Assembly (NCBI GenBank): GCA_022822855.1
Contig: JAJDYG010000040.1
Coordinates: 1-64,000, forward strand
Length of the DNA stretch: 64,000 nucleotides
Direction of reading: 5' to 3'
From: Dehalococcoidia bacterium
GTDB lineage: Bacteria > Chloroflexota > Dehalococcoidia > Bin125
Shown here: piece after piece, positions 37,881 to 47,241 of the stretch
Layout: each line of letters opens with the position of its first letter
Position numbering within the stretch: the stretch's first letter is position 1
Translations under genes and position numbers: made by a program
The notes under the pieces: generated by a model
Told to the model about the DNA's origin: nothing
The model's input: only the letters and a program-made list of their open reading frames with translations
The model's database searches: none

Positions 37881-38798
37881 CTAGATCAGGTCCTGGCCGC
37901 CCGCGACCTCAAGCGCCGAGCGGATCGTGGCCTGGATCTCCTCGTCAGGCTCAACCAACGGCGGCCGCGGCGGCCCCGCGTTGAAGCCGATGTCGTTCAG
38001 CGCCCACTTGACCGGAGCCGGGTTGCCGATCAGGAACATCGCCTTGACCAACGGCGCAAGCTTGACATGCAACCTACCGGCTTCAGCGGTATCCCCGCGC
38101 TCCCAGGCGTCGTACATCGCCTTGAGCTGTCCGCCGACCAGGTGCGAAAGCACCGACACAGTGCCGTGGCCGCCCATCGCCAGGATGGCGAGGTTGTCCT
38201 GATCGTTGCCGCTCCACATGCGGAAGCCTGGCGGCGCGGTGCGGATGATCTCCGCAATCTGCTCTAGATCACCCGACGCCTCTTTGACGCCAACGATGTT
38301 GGCGCAGTCTTCGGCCAGCCGCACAACCGTCTGCGCCGTCATGTTCAGCCCCGTCCGACCGGGCACGTTGTAGAGCATGATCGGCGTGTCGGGCACGGCG
38401 TCGGCCACCGCCTTGAAGTGCTGGTACAGACCCTCCTGCGACGGCTTGTTGTAGTACGGCACCACCTGCAGCAGACCGTCGATATCGAGCTGCGCCGCCT
38501 GCTCGGACGCGTCGACCGCCGTGTCGGTGCTGTTGGAGCCGGTACCCGCGATCAGCGTGCCGCCCGCCTCATGGACGACCGGGGCCAACTCGCGGAACAG
38601 GACTCGCTCCTCCTCGTGCGTCAGCGTCGGCGACTCGCCGGTCGTACCGGCCACGACGACCCCGTCGGAGCCCGACTTCAACAGAGCCGCCGCCAGGTGC
38701 TGCGCCTGCTCGATGTCAACGCCGCCGGCCTCGGTCATCGGCGTCACCATCGCGGTGTAGAGGCGTCCCCAGTCAGGGGCGTCATTTGGCTCAGTCAT
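37881..38798 (-). CDS. dapA: 4-Hydroxy-tetrahydrodipicolinate synthase
   Basis: A 305-residue aldolase of lysine and diaminopimelate synthesis that condenses pyruvate with aspartate semialdehyde. Marks: VVAGTTGESPTLTHEE (pyruvate contact), YNVPGRTG (catalytic Tyr), IVGVKEASGDL (Schiff-base lysine), GNDQDNLA. Length is near the usual 290-300. It is part of a same-strand cluster dapB-asd-dapA that provides three steps of the pathway. Confidence 0.94.
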   Translation of the reverse strand: MTEPNDAPDWGRLYTAMVTPMTEAGGVDIEQAQHLAAALLKSGSDGVVVAGTTGESPTLTHEEERVLFRELAPVVHEAGGTLIAGTGSNSTDTAVDASEQAAQLDIDGLLQVVPYYNKPSQEGLYQHFKAVADAVPDTPIMLYNVPGRTGLNMTAQTVVRLAEDCANIVGVKEASGDLEQIAEIIRTAPPGFRMWSGNDQDNLAILAMGGHGTVSVLSHLVGGQLKAMYDAWERGDTAEAGRLHVKLAPLVKAMFLIGNPAPVKWALNDIGFNAGPPRPPLVEPDEEIQATIRSALEVAGGQDLI

Positions 38799-38898
38799 GA
38801 TTCGGGCTTTCCGTCGGTCACAGTCTGACGATCAAGGCTACTAGGTCTGGAGGAGCGGATTCGCCGACGTAGTGCGCTGTCGCCGGGCGACTCAATCG

Positions 38899-39924
38899 CT
38901 ACAGACAGCCGTCATCGAGCATCCACTCGACCATCTGCACGATGTTCAGCGCCGCGCCCTTGCGCAGGTTGTCGGCGACGACCCACCAGGCGAGGCCGTT
39001 GGGGTTGGTCACGTCGACACGGGCGCGGCCGACCAGCGTGTCGTCGATCCCGTCGGCATCGAGCGGTGTCGGCCACTCGCCGGCCGCTCGCCCGTCGATC
39101 ACCGTGAGGCCAGGCTGGGCGGCCCAGCGCTCGTGCGCCTCCTCGGGCGTGATCGGGCGGTCGAAGTCGGCGTGAACCGCAATCGCGTGCGCCCGTTCGG
39201 TCGGAATCCGGACGCAGGTCGCCGACAGCGGCAACCCCGGCTGGTGCAGAATCTTGCGCGACTCCACGAGCATCTTCCACTCTTCCTTGGTGTAGCCGTC
39301 CTCGAGGAAGACGTCGACCTGGGGCAGGGCGTTGTTGGCGATCTGCTTCGGATACTCGGAAATCTGCTCGTCCGAGATCGAGTCGCCGCCGGCAAGCACG
39401 GCGTTCTGCTGCTTCAGCTCGACCACCGCCGCACCACCGGAGCCGGAGGTGGCCTGGTAGGTGTCGGCGATCACGCGGGTCACCGCACGGTCTCGAATCA
39501 GGGGGTGCAGCGAGAGCACCAGCGGCACGGTGGTGCAGTTCGGGGTCGAAACGATCCCGTTGTGGTGGCGCAGGTCTTCGGGATTGACCTCGGGCACGAC
39601 CAGGGGCACGCCCTCTTGCTGGCGGAAGGCGGATGAATCGTCAAAGGCGACCGCGCCCTTGCTCGCCGCAACCGGGCAGAGTTCCTTAGACGCCGCAGTC
39701 GAGGCGGAGATGAAGGCCACGTCGGCCCCCTTGAACGCGTCGTGAGTAGTCTCGTGGACGATGTGCGTCTCGCCGCGGAAGCTGAGTTTGCGGCCCTCGG
39801 AACGCTTCGTCGCCAGCAGCCGGAGTTCCTTGACCGGGAAGTTGCGTTCTTCCATGCACTTGAGGAATTCGGCCCCAACGACGCCGGTGGCTCCGACGAG
39901 GGCAACGGTCAGTTCACGTCCCAC
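38899..39924 (-). CDS. asd: Aspartate-semialdehyde dehydrogenase
   Basis: A 341-residue NADPH enzyme that reduces aspartyl phosphate. It starts at GTG 39924 with the Rossmann motif VALVGATGVVGAEF; the nucleophile Cys is in VSTPNCTTVPL, and the substrate-binding QATSGSGGAAV and the late RIPTERAHAIAVHADF are all typical. It provides the substrate for DapA, next on the same strand; 100 bases separate them. Confidence 0.95.
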   Translation of the reverse strand: MGRELTVALVGATGVVGAEFLKCMEERNFPVKELRLLATKRSEGRKLSFRGETHIVHETTHDAFKGADVAFISASTAASKELCPVAASKGAVAFDDSSAFRQQEGVPLVVPEVNPEDLRHHNGIVSTPNCTTVPLVLSLHPLIRDRAVTRVIADTYQATSGSGGAAVVELKQQNAVLAGGDSISDEQISEYPKQIANNALPQVDVFLEDGYTKEEWKMLVESRKILHQPGLPLSATCVRIPTERAHAIAVHADFDRPITPEEAHERWAAQPGLTVIDGRAAGEWPTPLDADGIDDTLVGRARVDVTNPNGLAWWVVADNLRKGAALNIVQMVEWMLDDGCL

Positions 39925-39969
39925 GGTGCGACTCCTAGTGTTTGCGTGGTCTGCGTTTCGTGGATGCAG

Positions 39970-40776
39970 TTAGTCGGTCCGCAGACCGAGCAGCCGGTCG
40001 AGGCCGATCACGAGGTGGTCGAGATCGGGCGCTGCACGGACGGCGCGGAGGATTTCGGGGATGAAGGAGGCGCGGCTCATCGAGTCGTGACGGATGGTCA
40101 ACGTTTCGTCATTGCCGCCGAAGATGATCACCTGGTGCGCCACCAGACCGGGCAGGCGGACCGAGTGCAACGACGCGCCGCCGAGCTCAGCGCCGCGAGA
40201 ATCGTAACCCTCGATGTTGTGGCGCTCGGCATCTTTGCGCTTGAAGTCGCTGTCGCGAGCGGCGCGCATTGACTGGGCGGTGGCGACGCCGGTGCCAGAC
40301 GGCGCGTCAACCTTGCCGTCGTGGTGTTGTTCGATGATCTCGACGGAGTCGAAGAGCGGCGCGGCGACATTGGCGAGGTGCATCATCAGCACCGCGCCAA
40401 GTGCGAAGTTGGCGGCGATCACACCGCCGAGACCGGCCTCTTGGATACGTCGCTCGGCATCGGCGATCACATCGTCCGACAGGCCGCTCGTGCCGATTAC
40501 GGGCCGGACACCGGCGCTGACTGCGGCCGGGATCAGTTGCATCGTCCACTCGGCGTTGGAGAAGTCAACCACGACGTCGGGCGACCACGCGGCAAGCGAA
40601 TCGAGCGAGTTGCTGAGCGGCACGTCATGGCCGTTGATGTCGACCGACGATTCGCTCGAGAGGCCATCCAGCGCGCCGACCAGTTCGAGGTCATCAGCGG
40701 ACTCGATCGCCGCCATGATCTGTTGGCCCATGTTGCCGGCGCCGCTCATCACCACTCGGATGCTGGGGCGGGTCAT
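39970..40776 (-). CDS. dapB: 4-Hydroxy-tetrahydrodipicolinate reductase
   Basis: A 268-residue NAD(P)H enzyme, the step after DapA. Marks: the Rossmann opening RVVMSGAGNMGQQIM, the GTSGL segment near 100, IIEQHHDGKVDAPSGTG (catalytic His-His and Lys), and SVRLPGLVAHQVIIFGG. Its start is 35 bases from the pnp stop, so it is probably in the same transcript as pnp and the later dap genes. Confidence 0.95.
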   Translation of the reverse strand: MTRPSIRVVMSGAGNMGQQIMAAIESADDLELVGALDGLSSESSVDINGHDVPLSNSLDSLAAWSPDVVVDFSNAEWTMQLIPAAVSAGVRPVIGTSGLSDDVIADAERRIQEAGLGGVIAANFALGAVLMMHLANVAAPLFDSVEIIEQHHDGKVDAPSGTGVATAQSMRAARDSDFKRKDAERHNIEGYDSRGAELGGASLHSVRLPGLVAHQVIIFGGNDETLTIRHDSMSRASFIPEILRAVRAAPDLDHLVIGLDRLLGLRTD

Positions 40777-40811
40777 GGCTCACCTACTCAACGATCCATC
40801 CACAGCCGCCC

Positions 40812-43520
40812 TTAGCGGCTGGGAGCGCCGAAGTCGCTGCGCGGCGGCGGAGGCGGCGGAGGCGGGCCGTCGCCGTCGGTCTGCGGCTGTCCGCGGCGGA
40901 TGTTCACGCGGGAGAGAATGCCGCCTCGCCGTCGCGGCGCGACATTGCTGTCGGGCTGACGCTCCTCCTGGTCGTCGGCGTTGCCTTTGGGCGCACGCTG
41001 ACCGCGTTGTTCCTCGGTCTGCCGATTCGGGTCGGACGGTGCGGACTGCTGGCCTCCATCGCCGGACTGTTGCTGGCCGGCGCCTCGGCGTCGACGCCGA
41101 CGGCGTCGTCGTGGCTGGCCTTCCCGCGGCGGCGCGACAGCGGCAGAGCTATCGTCGGCCGTTGTCGCGGCCACTGGCGTCGGCTCGGCCACCTCTTCGG
41201 CCTCGCGGGCGGGGGCCTCGACCGCGGCCGTCGCCGGTTCTTCCTGAGCGACTCTCTCGGCAGGCGCCTCGGCGTCTTCCGGTTCCGGATCGCGTGGCAC
41301 TCGCGAACGGCGCTGCCGCGGCTCGCGGGGCTCCCTGGGCTCACTGTCACGGCGCGGACCACGGTCGTCGCGGCTGCGGCGCTCGCGGGGCTCTCGAGGC
41401 TCGCGTCCCTGTCGGGGCTCACGCGGACCGGAGTCGGTGTCGCCGTTGAGCAACGCCTTGCGAGACGCGTTGACGCGACCGAGGTTGTCGACCTCGATCA
41501 CGATGATCTGCATTTCGTCGCCGACGTTGACAACGTCTTCGACCTTGTCGACCCGGTAGTCGGCCAGTTCGGATATGTGAACCAGCGCGTCCTTGCCCGG
41601 CACCATCTCGACGAATGCGCCGAAGGGCAGGATGCGGACAACCTTGCCGGTGTAAATCTGGCCGGGCTCGATGTCCCGGGTCATGGCCGAGATGCGCTCG
41701 TACGCAGCCTCGCCCGACTTCTGATCGACGGCCGTGATGAAGACCGCGCCATCGTCCTCGACCGAAATGTCCGCGCCGGTGTCCTCCTGCAGAGCGCGAA
41801 TGTTGCGCCCGCCGGGGCCGATCAGCTGCCCGATCTTGTCCTGCGGCACGTCGATCCGCAAGATGCGCGGGGCGTGAGGCGACATTTGCTCGCGCGGAGC
41901 AGCGATGCACTCGGTCATCACGTCCATGATCTGGAGTCTGGCGTCACGGGCCTGATCGAGCGCTCGGGTCAGGATCTCAAGGTCGATGCCTTTGACCTTC
42001 ATATCCATCTGTAGCGCGGTCACGCCGTCGCGGGAGCCGGCCACCTTGAAGTCCATGTCGCCGAGGTGATCCTCCATGCCGACGATGTCGGTGAGGATCG
42101 CCACCTCGTCGTCTTCCTTGATCAGACCCATGGCGATTCCGGCAATCGGCGTCTTGATGGGTACGCCCGCGTCCATCATCGAGAGAACCCCGGCGCAGAC
42201 CGAGGCCATCGAGGTCGAACCATTGGAGGCGAGAACCTCGGAGACGATCCGGATCGTGTAGGGGAAATCCTCGAACGGCGGCAGGATGGCGGCCATGGCG
42301 CGCTCGCCGAGCATGCCGTGGCCGATGCTGCGCCGCGAGGGATTGCCGACTCGGCCGGTCTCACCGGTCGAGAAGGGCGGGAAGTTGTAATGGTGCATGA
42401 AGCGCTTCGAGTCCTCGGGTGTGAGGTCATCGATTCGCTGGGCCATGCCTGAACCGGCCAGCGTGGTGAAACTCAATACCTGGGTCTCGCCGCGTTGGAA
42501 CAGGCCGGAGCCATGCGTGCGCGGGACCAGGTCGATCTCGGCCGAGAGCGGGCGCAGGTCCGCGTGACCGCGACCGTCGGGTCGCACGCCATCGTCGAGA
42601 ATGCTGCGCCGCACGATCCGCTTCTCCAGCGCGTCGAAGGCGTCGCGATGCGCTTCCTCGTCGGCGTCTTCATCGAGATTGTCGAGCAGCGACGCCTTGA
42701 CAGCGGAGCGGCGAGCGTCCCGGTCGGCCTTGTCTTCCGCGTCACGAAGGGCAGAAACCAGATCCTCGCCGATCTGCTCCTCGATCGCGGCAAGAATGTC
42801 GGCGTCAACCGATTGAGGGGTGTACTCGCGTTTGGTGGTGGAAGCTTCAGAGGCGAGCGCCTCCTGCATTTCACAAATCGTGGTGATCGCCTCCTGGCCC
42901 AGCGCCAGCGCTTCGACCAACAAGGACTCGGGAACCTCGCCCGCGTCAGCCTCGACCATCGTGATCGCGTCCTTGGTGCCGGCGACGACAAGGTTGAGGT
43001 CGGAGACTTCAAGCTGCGCGAAGGTCGGCTGGAGGACGAGTTCGTCGTCAACGTGACCGATTCGGACCGAGGCGACCGGCCCGTCGAAGGGGATGTCGGA
43101 AACGCAGAGCGCGGCCGACGCGGCAATAGTGCCCAGGGTGTCGGGCGGGTTCTCCATGTCGACCGAGAAGATCGTGATGATCAACTGGGTGTCGTCGTTG
43201 TATCCCTTGGGGAACAGCGGACGGATCGGTCGGTCGGTCAGCCGCGCCGAGAGCACGGCAGTGGTCGTCGGTCGGCCCTCGCGACGGAAGAACGATCCGG
43301 GAATCCGACCAGCCGCGTAGAGCCGCTCTTCGAACTCAACCGAGAGCGGGAAAAAATCAATCCCGGGGCGCGGCTTGGAGGCGGTCGCGGTGCCGAGCAT
43401 CATCGTGTCGCCGTAGCGCACGGTAACGGCCCCGCCGGCCTGGTGGGCGAGCCTGCCGGTCTCGATTGTGAGGGTGCGTCCGGCAATCTCCTGCTGGACG
43501 GTTCGGGTAGTGATTTCCAT
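40812..43520 (-). CDS. pnp: Polyribonucleotide nucleotidyltransferase with long low-complexity tail
   Basis: A 902-residue PNPase starting at ATG 43520. The core (about 1-700) has two RNase PH domains, with AAGRIPGSFFRREGRP and DDLTPEDSKRFMHHYNFPPFSTGE, a KH domain (IGPGGRNIRALQEDTGA) and an S1 domain (GKVVRILPFGAFVEMVPGKDALVHIS). Beyond it is about 200 residues of low complexity: Arg/Glu/Pro repeats, an acidic Ala-rich part, a run of nine or ten Arg (about 810), and a proline run near the end. Such tails may bind RNA or partner proteins, as in RNase E scaffolds (inference). Confidence 0.96.
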   Translation of the reverse strand: MEITTRTVQQEIAGRTLTIETGRLAHQAGGAVTVRYGDTMMLGTATASKPRPGIDFFPLSVEFEERLYAAGRIPGSFFRREGRPTTTAVLSARLTDRPIRPLFPKGYNDDTQLIITIFSVDMENPPDTLGTIAASAALCVSDIPFDGPVASVRIGHVDDELVLQPTFAQLEVSDLNLVVAGTKDAITMVEADAGEVPESLLVEALALGQEAITTICEMQEALASEASTTKREYTPQSVDADILAAIEEQIGEDLVSALRDAEDKADRDARRSAVKASLLDNLDEDADEEAHRDAFDALEKRIVRRSILDDGVRPDGRGHADLRPLSAEIDLVPRTHGSGLFQRGETQVLSFTTLAGSGMAQRIDDLTPEDSKRFMHHYNFPPFSTGETGRVGNPSRRSIGHGMLGERAMAAILPPFEDFPYTIRIVSEVLASNGSTSMASVCAGVLSMMDAGVPIKTPIAGIAMGLIKEDDEVAILTDIVGMEDHLGDMDFKVAGSRDGVTALQMDMKVKGIDLEILTRALDQARDARLQIMDVMTECIAAPREQMSPHAPRILRIDVPQDKIGQLIGPGGRNIRALQEDTGADISVEDDGAVFITAVDQKSGEAAYERISAMTRDIEPGQIYTGKVVRILPFGAFVEMVPGKDALVHISELADYRVDKVEDVVNVGDEMQIIVIEVDNLGRVNASRKALLNGDTDSGPREPRQGREPREPRERRSRDDRGPRRDSEPREPREPRQRRSRVPRDPEPEDAEAPAERVAQEEPATAAVEAPAREAEEVAEPTPVAATTADDSSAAVAPPREGQPRRRRRRRRRGAGQQQSGDGGQQSAPSDPNRQTEEQRGQRAPKGNADDQEERQPDSNVAPRRRGGILSRVNIRRGQPQTDGDGPPPPPPPPRSDFGAPSR

Positions 43521-43550
43521 GTGTTGGTGCGTTCCTGTACTTCCCTGTAC

Positions 43551-43583
43551 TTGTTGTCCCTGCCGCTGCTTCCTCAACAACAG
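43551..43583 (-). promoter_or_regulatory. Possible hairpin in the pnp leader
   Basis: TTGTTG at 43551-43556 and CAACAA at 43575-43580 form an inverted repeat in the 171-base gap between rpsO and pnp. In several bacteria pnp is controlled post-transcriptionally through a leader hairpin. The stem here is short, so this is weak. Confidence 0.25.
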
Positions 43584-43691
43584 GATCTGTCTGTTCGGCG
43601 GCGATCTGTCGATCGCTGGCGCCCGGTTAGCGCGTCGCCGATGTTCCTGCGAGACGGAGTACTGCGCTCGCGCGGTCCGGCCTGTGCTGGA

Positions 43692-43958
43692 CTAGCGGCG
43701 CAGACCCAGTTCGCTGACCAGCGTGGAGTAGCGGTTCACATCCTCGCGGTTGAGGTAGCGAAGCTGGCGGCGACGCTGGCCGACGAGCTTCATCAGGGCG
43801 CGCCGGGTGTGGTAGTCGTGCCGGTGTTCGCGCAGGTGGTCGGTCAGCCGTGAAATCCGCTCAGTCAGCTGTGCGATCTGGACCTCGGGCGAGCCAGTGT
43901 CGTTTTCGTGCTGTCCGAAGCGCTCGGCAATGGCTGCTTTCTCATCTTTGCTCAGCAT
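43692..43958 (-). CDS. rpsO: 30S ribosomal protein S15
   Basis: An 88-residue ribosomal protein that binds 16S rRNA. The start at ATG 43958 gives the standard length. All family marks are visible: [54 protein letters not shown]. The order rpsO-pnp is conserved across bacteria. An upstream open-frame extension (to 44102) is not homologous. Confidence 0.97.
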   Translation of the reverse strand: MLSKDEKAAIAERFGQHENDTGSPEVQIAQLTERISRLTDHLREHRHDYHTRRALMKLVGQRRRQLRYLNREDVNRYSTLVSELGLRR

Positions 43959-44203
43959 GGGTGTACCTATCCACGTGGGCCATGTGGCGATGATGCGCGA
44001 CGGGCTGGATTGGGTCGTGACTCTCGTCGTCGCGGCTGGCGGCTGTCCAAGCCGTCCGCTCCCCGCCTGTCTCCGGCTTGAACGGAGACCGCTGCGCTGC
44101 ATCGTGTCGCTGTGTCGTCTCGTTGCCTAGACCTTACCAGACCCACGCGCCTTGACCCTTCGACTGCCTCTCAGGGTCGGTGACGTATGCGACACTGCGC
44201 AAC

Positions 44204-44548
44204 ATGGCGGTACTGATGACACATCCGATCATGATCGTCCGGGCGCGCCTCGACCCGACGATCCTGGACGAATTCGAGGACTGGCACCGGCGCACACACC
44301 TGCCGCATGTGCTCGAGATTCCGGGTATCGTCTCCGCCTTCCGCGTGCGAGGCTCGGACCCGATCGCCGGCGCCCACCTGATGGGCTACACCTTCGAGGA
44401 CGAATCGGGGGTGCAGGCTGCTCTCTCGTCCGAGCAGGCCCAAGTCGCGCGCCGGGACTGGGATTCCTGGGCCGACCAGGTCTATGAACTCTCTGTCGAG
44501 ATCTATGCGCCGCTGGCGCCATTGCCGATCTTCCAGCACCACAACTAG
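44204..44548 (+). CDS. Dimeric alpha/beta-barrel (EthD-like) protein
   Basis: A 114-residue protein starting at ATG 44204 (44216 is an alternative). MIVRARLDPTILDEFEDWHRRTHLPHVLEIPGIVSAFRV is the ferredoxin-like strand-helix-strand of the EthD/antibiotic-monooxygenase superfamily, with the WH..HLP turn seen in EthD-type proteins. These form dimeric barrels that bind small molecules. It overlaps the 3' end of the convergent FTR-like gene by 4 bases. The substrate is unknown. Confidence 0.7.
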   Translation: MAVLMTHPIMIVRARLDPTILDEFEDWHRRTHLPHVLEIPGIVSAFRVRGSDPIAGAHLMGYTFEDESGVQAALSSEQAQVARRDWDSWADQVYELSVEIYAPLAPLPIFQHHN

Positions 44549-44886
44549 AGATCCAGGGCAACCTCGTCCTTGATCGCGGTCTTGCCTTCGGGCAGGGTGA
44601 AGAAGTTGCAGAAGCAGGTGCCCTCGAAGTCGACCAGGCCGTTAAGGACCGGTTCGCAGACGCAGATCGTGTCGTCGTTGTTGGCCGGCTGACAGGGGCA
44701 GTAGAACTTGCCGAAGCGCATGCGCATGTTGACGAAGTCTTCGATCGTCTGGTCGGCGTTCATCAGGATGTAGCCGCGCTCTTCGCAAAACTTGTCGGCG
44801 AGCTCCGTCATTTCAGCCCGGTACTGGTCGCGCAGGGCGCGTTCTTCTTCCTCAGGGAGGTCAGTCAGGCGTTCAAACTCGGCCAT
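44545..44886 (-). CDS. Ferredoxin-thioredoxin reductase catalytic-chain-like Fe-S protein
   Basis: A 113-residue protein with six cysteines in three C-x-C pairs: Cys63-Pro-Cys65, Cys75-Val-Cys77 and Cys91-Phe-Cys93. The catalytic chain of ferredoxin-thioredoxin reductase has CPC-x16-CPC-x8-CHC, a 4Fe-4S cluster next to a redox disulfide. Here the spacing is 9 and 13, and the His of the last pair is Phe. The rest (EERGYILMNAD, FGKFYCPCQP) agrees with FTR-like proteins of non-photosynthetic bacteria. It may reduce a thioredoxin-like partner using ferredoxin electrons. No variable-chain gene is seen. Confidence 0.8.
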   Translation of the reverse strand: MAEFERLTDLPEEEERALRDQYRAEMTELADKFCEERGYILMNADQTIEDFVNMRMRFGKFYCPCQPANNDDTICVCEPVLNGLVDFEGTCFCNFFTLPEGKTAIKDEVALDL

Positions 44887-44923
44887 GATTCGGCCTCTTC
44901 CTAGCTGATTCGTTGCTTGCAGT

Positions 44924-46420
44924 TTAGGCCGAGGCCTCGGCGCGGGCAGCGGCGAAGCGAACCAGCGAGCGGACCGGCACGCCGCTCGCCCCCTTGACCT
45001 GCGTGCCGCGTGTCTTCGAGGCGTCGTCTGTGCCGGCCATGTCGAGGTGCGCCCAGGGAGTGTCGCCGGCGAAGCGAGCGAGGAACTTGGCCGCAGTGAT
45101 CGCGCCAGCCAGCCGACCGCCGGTGTTCTTCACGTCGGCGACCTGGCTGCGGATTTGCTCGTCGTACTCAGGGAACATCGGCAGTTGCCAGAACTTCTCT
45201 CCGGCTTGCTTGCCCGCCTCGATCACCTCCACAGCGAGGTCGTCGTCGTTGGCCATGACGGCCGTCGCGACGTCGCCTAGGGCGACCGCAGCTGCGCCAG
45301 TCAGGGTCGCCACGTCGATCAACGGCGAAAGTCCCATGTGATTGGCGTAGGAGAGCGCGTCGGCGAGCACGAGGCGGCCTTCGGCGTCGGTGTTGATCAC
45401 CTCGATCGTGGCGCCGTTCATCGCCGTGAGCAGGTCACCAGGTTTGATCGCGTTGCCACCAGGCATGTTCTCGGTGCAAGGTGCGAGCGCCGTGACATTG
45501 ATTGGCAGCTTCAGATCAGAGATGGCGCCCATCGACGCCACAACCGCCGCCGCGCCCGACATGTCCTGCTTCATCGCCTCCATATTGGCGGCCGGTTTGA
45601 TCGAGATGCCGCCTGTATCGAAGGTGATCCCCTTGCCGCAGTAGCCCAGGCCGGGCTCGTCGGCCCCGCCGCGGTGACGCAGAATCAGGAACTTGGCCGG
45701 TTGGTGCGATCCCTTGGCCACGCCGAGGAAGGAACCCATGCCGAGCTCGGCCGCAGCCGCCTCGTCCATGATCTCGATGTCGACGTCATGGTCGGCGGCC
45801 CAGGCCTCCGCACGGTTGGCGAGTTCCGTCGGCGTGAGCAGGTTGGACGGCTCGTTGGCCAGGTCGCGAGCGAAGTTGGCCGCGCCGGCCAACGAGCGAC
45901 CGTGCGCGATCCCCGTTTGCACGTCGGCGACGTGGTCCGAGTGCAGTGACGCCCGCTCCAGCACATTGGGGACCTTCTTCGGCGATTGGTGCCGATCGAA
46001 GCGATAGAGGCCCATTTCAAGACCCTCGCAGATCGCCCCGGCAATCTCTTCGGTCGTCAGGCCGCACTCCTCGCCGTCGACCGCAACGGCCAGCGACCCC
46101 GAAGACAGGGAACGGGCCCTGCGCGCGCCATTGGCGGCAGCGTGACGGATCTCATCAAGTCCCATCTCCTGCGCCGGTCCGAGTCCCGCGATGATGACCC
46201 GAGGCGCCTTGGTCTGTCCGAAGGTATGCACGACGACGGTTTCGTTGACTGCACCAGACAGTTCACCCGATTTGACGAGCGGTTCGAGACCGCCGGCGAG
46301 GGCGTCGTTGAGCTGTCGCAGCGCGCCGCCGGCGAGAATGTCGTCATCCTTGGTTGCGAAGATGAGCAGGTGGTCGGCGGCGGTCTCGAGTGCAGGCTGG
46401 CCGCTGGCGATGATGTCCAT
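44924..46420 (-). CDS. pepA: Leucyl (cytosol) aminopeptidase, M17
   Basis: A 498-residue dizinc aminopeptidase. The C-terminal catalytic domain has YCGKGITFDTGGISIKP and the diagnostic NTDAEGRLVLADAL, with LIDVATLTGA and DMAGTDDA downstream; the N-terminal macrodomain-like part spans about 1-170. It removes N-terminal residues from peptides in the cytoplasm. The start at ATG 46420 is 105 bases from the divergent PAP2 gene. Confidence 0.96.
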   Translation of the reverse strand: MDIIASGQPALETAADHLLIFATKDDDILAGGALRQLNDALAGGLEPLVKSGELSGAVNETVVVHTFGQTKAPRVIIAGLGPAQEMGLDEIRHAAANGARRARSLSSGSLAVAVDGEECGLTTEEIAGAICEGLEMGLYRFDRHQSPKKVPNVLERASLHSDHVADVQTGIAHGRSLAGAANFARDLANEPSNLLTPTELANRAEAWAADHDVDIEIMDEAAAAELGMGSFLGVAKGSHQPAKFLILRHRGGADEPGLGYCGKGITFDTGGISIKPAANMEAMKQDMSGAAAVVASMGAISDLKLPINVTALAPCTENMPGGNAIKPGDLLTAMNGATIEVINTDAEGRLVLADALSYANHMGLSPLIDVATLTGAAAVALGDVATAVMANDDDLAVEVIEAGKQAGEKFWQLPMFPEYDEQIRSQVADVKNTGGRLAGAITAAKFLARFAGDTPWAHLDMAGTDDASKTRGTQVKGASGVPVRSLVRFAAARAEASA

Positions 46421-46525
46421 AGGAGTCTCTCAGCAGGTCTCTAGGGGGTTGGGCAGGAACCGATGGGAACAATGCAGATCATCCTAGCGATCAGCATGAA
46501 AAACAAGCGGGGATAACGTGGCGGA

Positions 46526-47239
46526 ATGCGGGAGTTTCTGCGCGAATTGGCCGCCGTCACGGTGGCCGCGCTGGTCTACTACCTCGTGCGCGGCGCGGTT
46601 TCCGACCGCGCGGATGAGGCATTTCAGCGCGCCCGCGACATCCTCGGCCTGGAACAGCGCCTCCGGCTCGATTGGGAGATCCCAATCCACGAAGTGATCC
46701 TCGGCTCGAACGCCCTGATCGACCTCGCCAACGGGACCTATTTCTGGGGCCACATGCCGCTCCTGATCGTGCTGGCCGTCTGGCTTTGGCGATCGCATCG
46801 CGACACCTGGCGCAGGTTCCGCAATGCACTGTTGATCTCGGCGGCAATCGGGATGAGCTCCTACTTTCTCTTCCCAACCGCGCCGCCGCGCCTGATGCCA
46901 GACCTCGGCTACATCGACACCCTCGCCCTCCGCGCCGCACCCGCCTACCAGGCGCAGGAGGTCGGTCTGTTTGTCAATCCGTACGCAGCGCTGCCCTCGC
47001 TCCACGTGGGATGGGCGCTGCTGGCCGGCATCGCGGTCTGGCAGACATCGAGTCATCCGCTGATGCGAGGGCTCGCCCCCGCCATCCCCCTCTCGCAGAG
47101 TTGGGCGGTCGTGGCCACCGCCAATCACTGGACGCTCGACGCCTTCGCCGGGATTGGCGTGTGCGCGGCAGCGTGGATGATGATGACTCTTCTCAATAGG
47201 CTGAGCTTCAGAATGCCGATTCAGTTCGACAGGCGCTGA
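46526..47239 (+). CDS. PAP2-superfamily membrane phosphatase or transferase
   Basis: A 237-residue membrane protein with about five or six transmembrane helices. The acid phosphatase-type motifs appear as FPTAPPRLMPD, then YAALPSLHVGWALL and ATANHWTLDAFAGI; the two His are the catalytic pair. The order and the H-x-W-L/T-D form resemble the inositol phosphorylceramide synthase (AUR1)-like branch of PAP2, so it may act on a phospholipid headgroup instead of a free phosphate. It is followed by a YbjQ-like gene after 2 bases. Confidence 0.88.
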   Translation: MREFLRELAAVTVAALVYYLVRGAVSDRADEAFQRARDILGLEQRLRLDWEIPIHEVILGSNALIDLANGTYFWGHMPLLIVLAVWLWRSHRDTWRRFRNALLISAAIGMSSYFLFPTAPPRLMPDLGYIDTLALRAAPAYQAQEVGLFVNPYAALPSLHVGWALLAGIAVWQTSSHPLMRGLAPAIPLSQSWAVVATANHWTLDAFAGIGVCAAAWMMMTLLNRLSFRMPIQFDRR

Positions 47240-47241
47240 CC

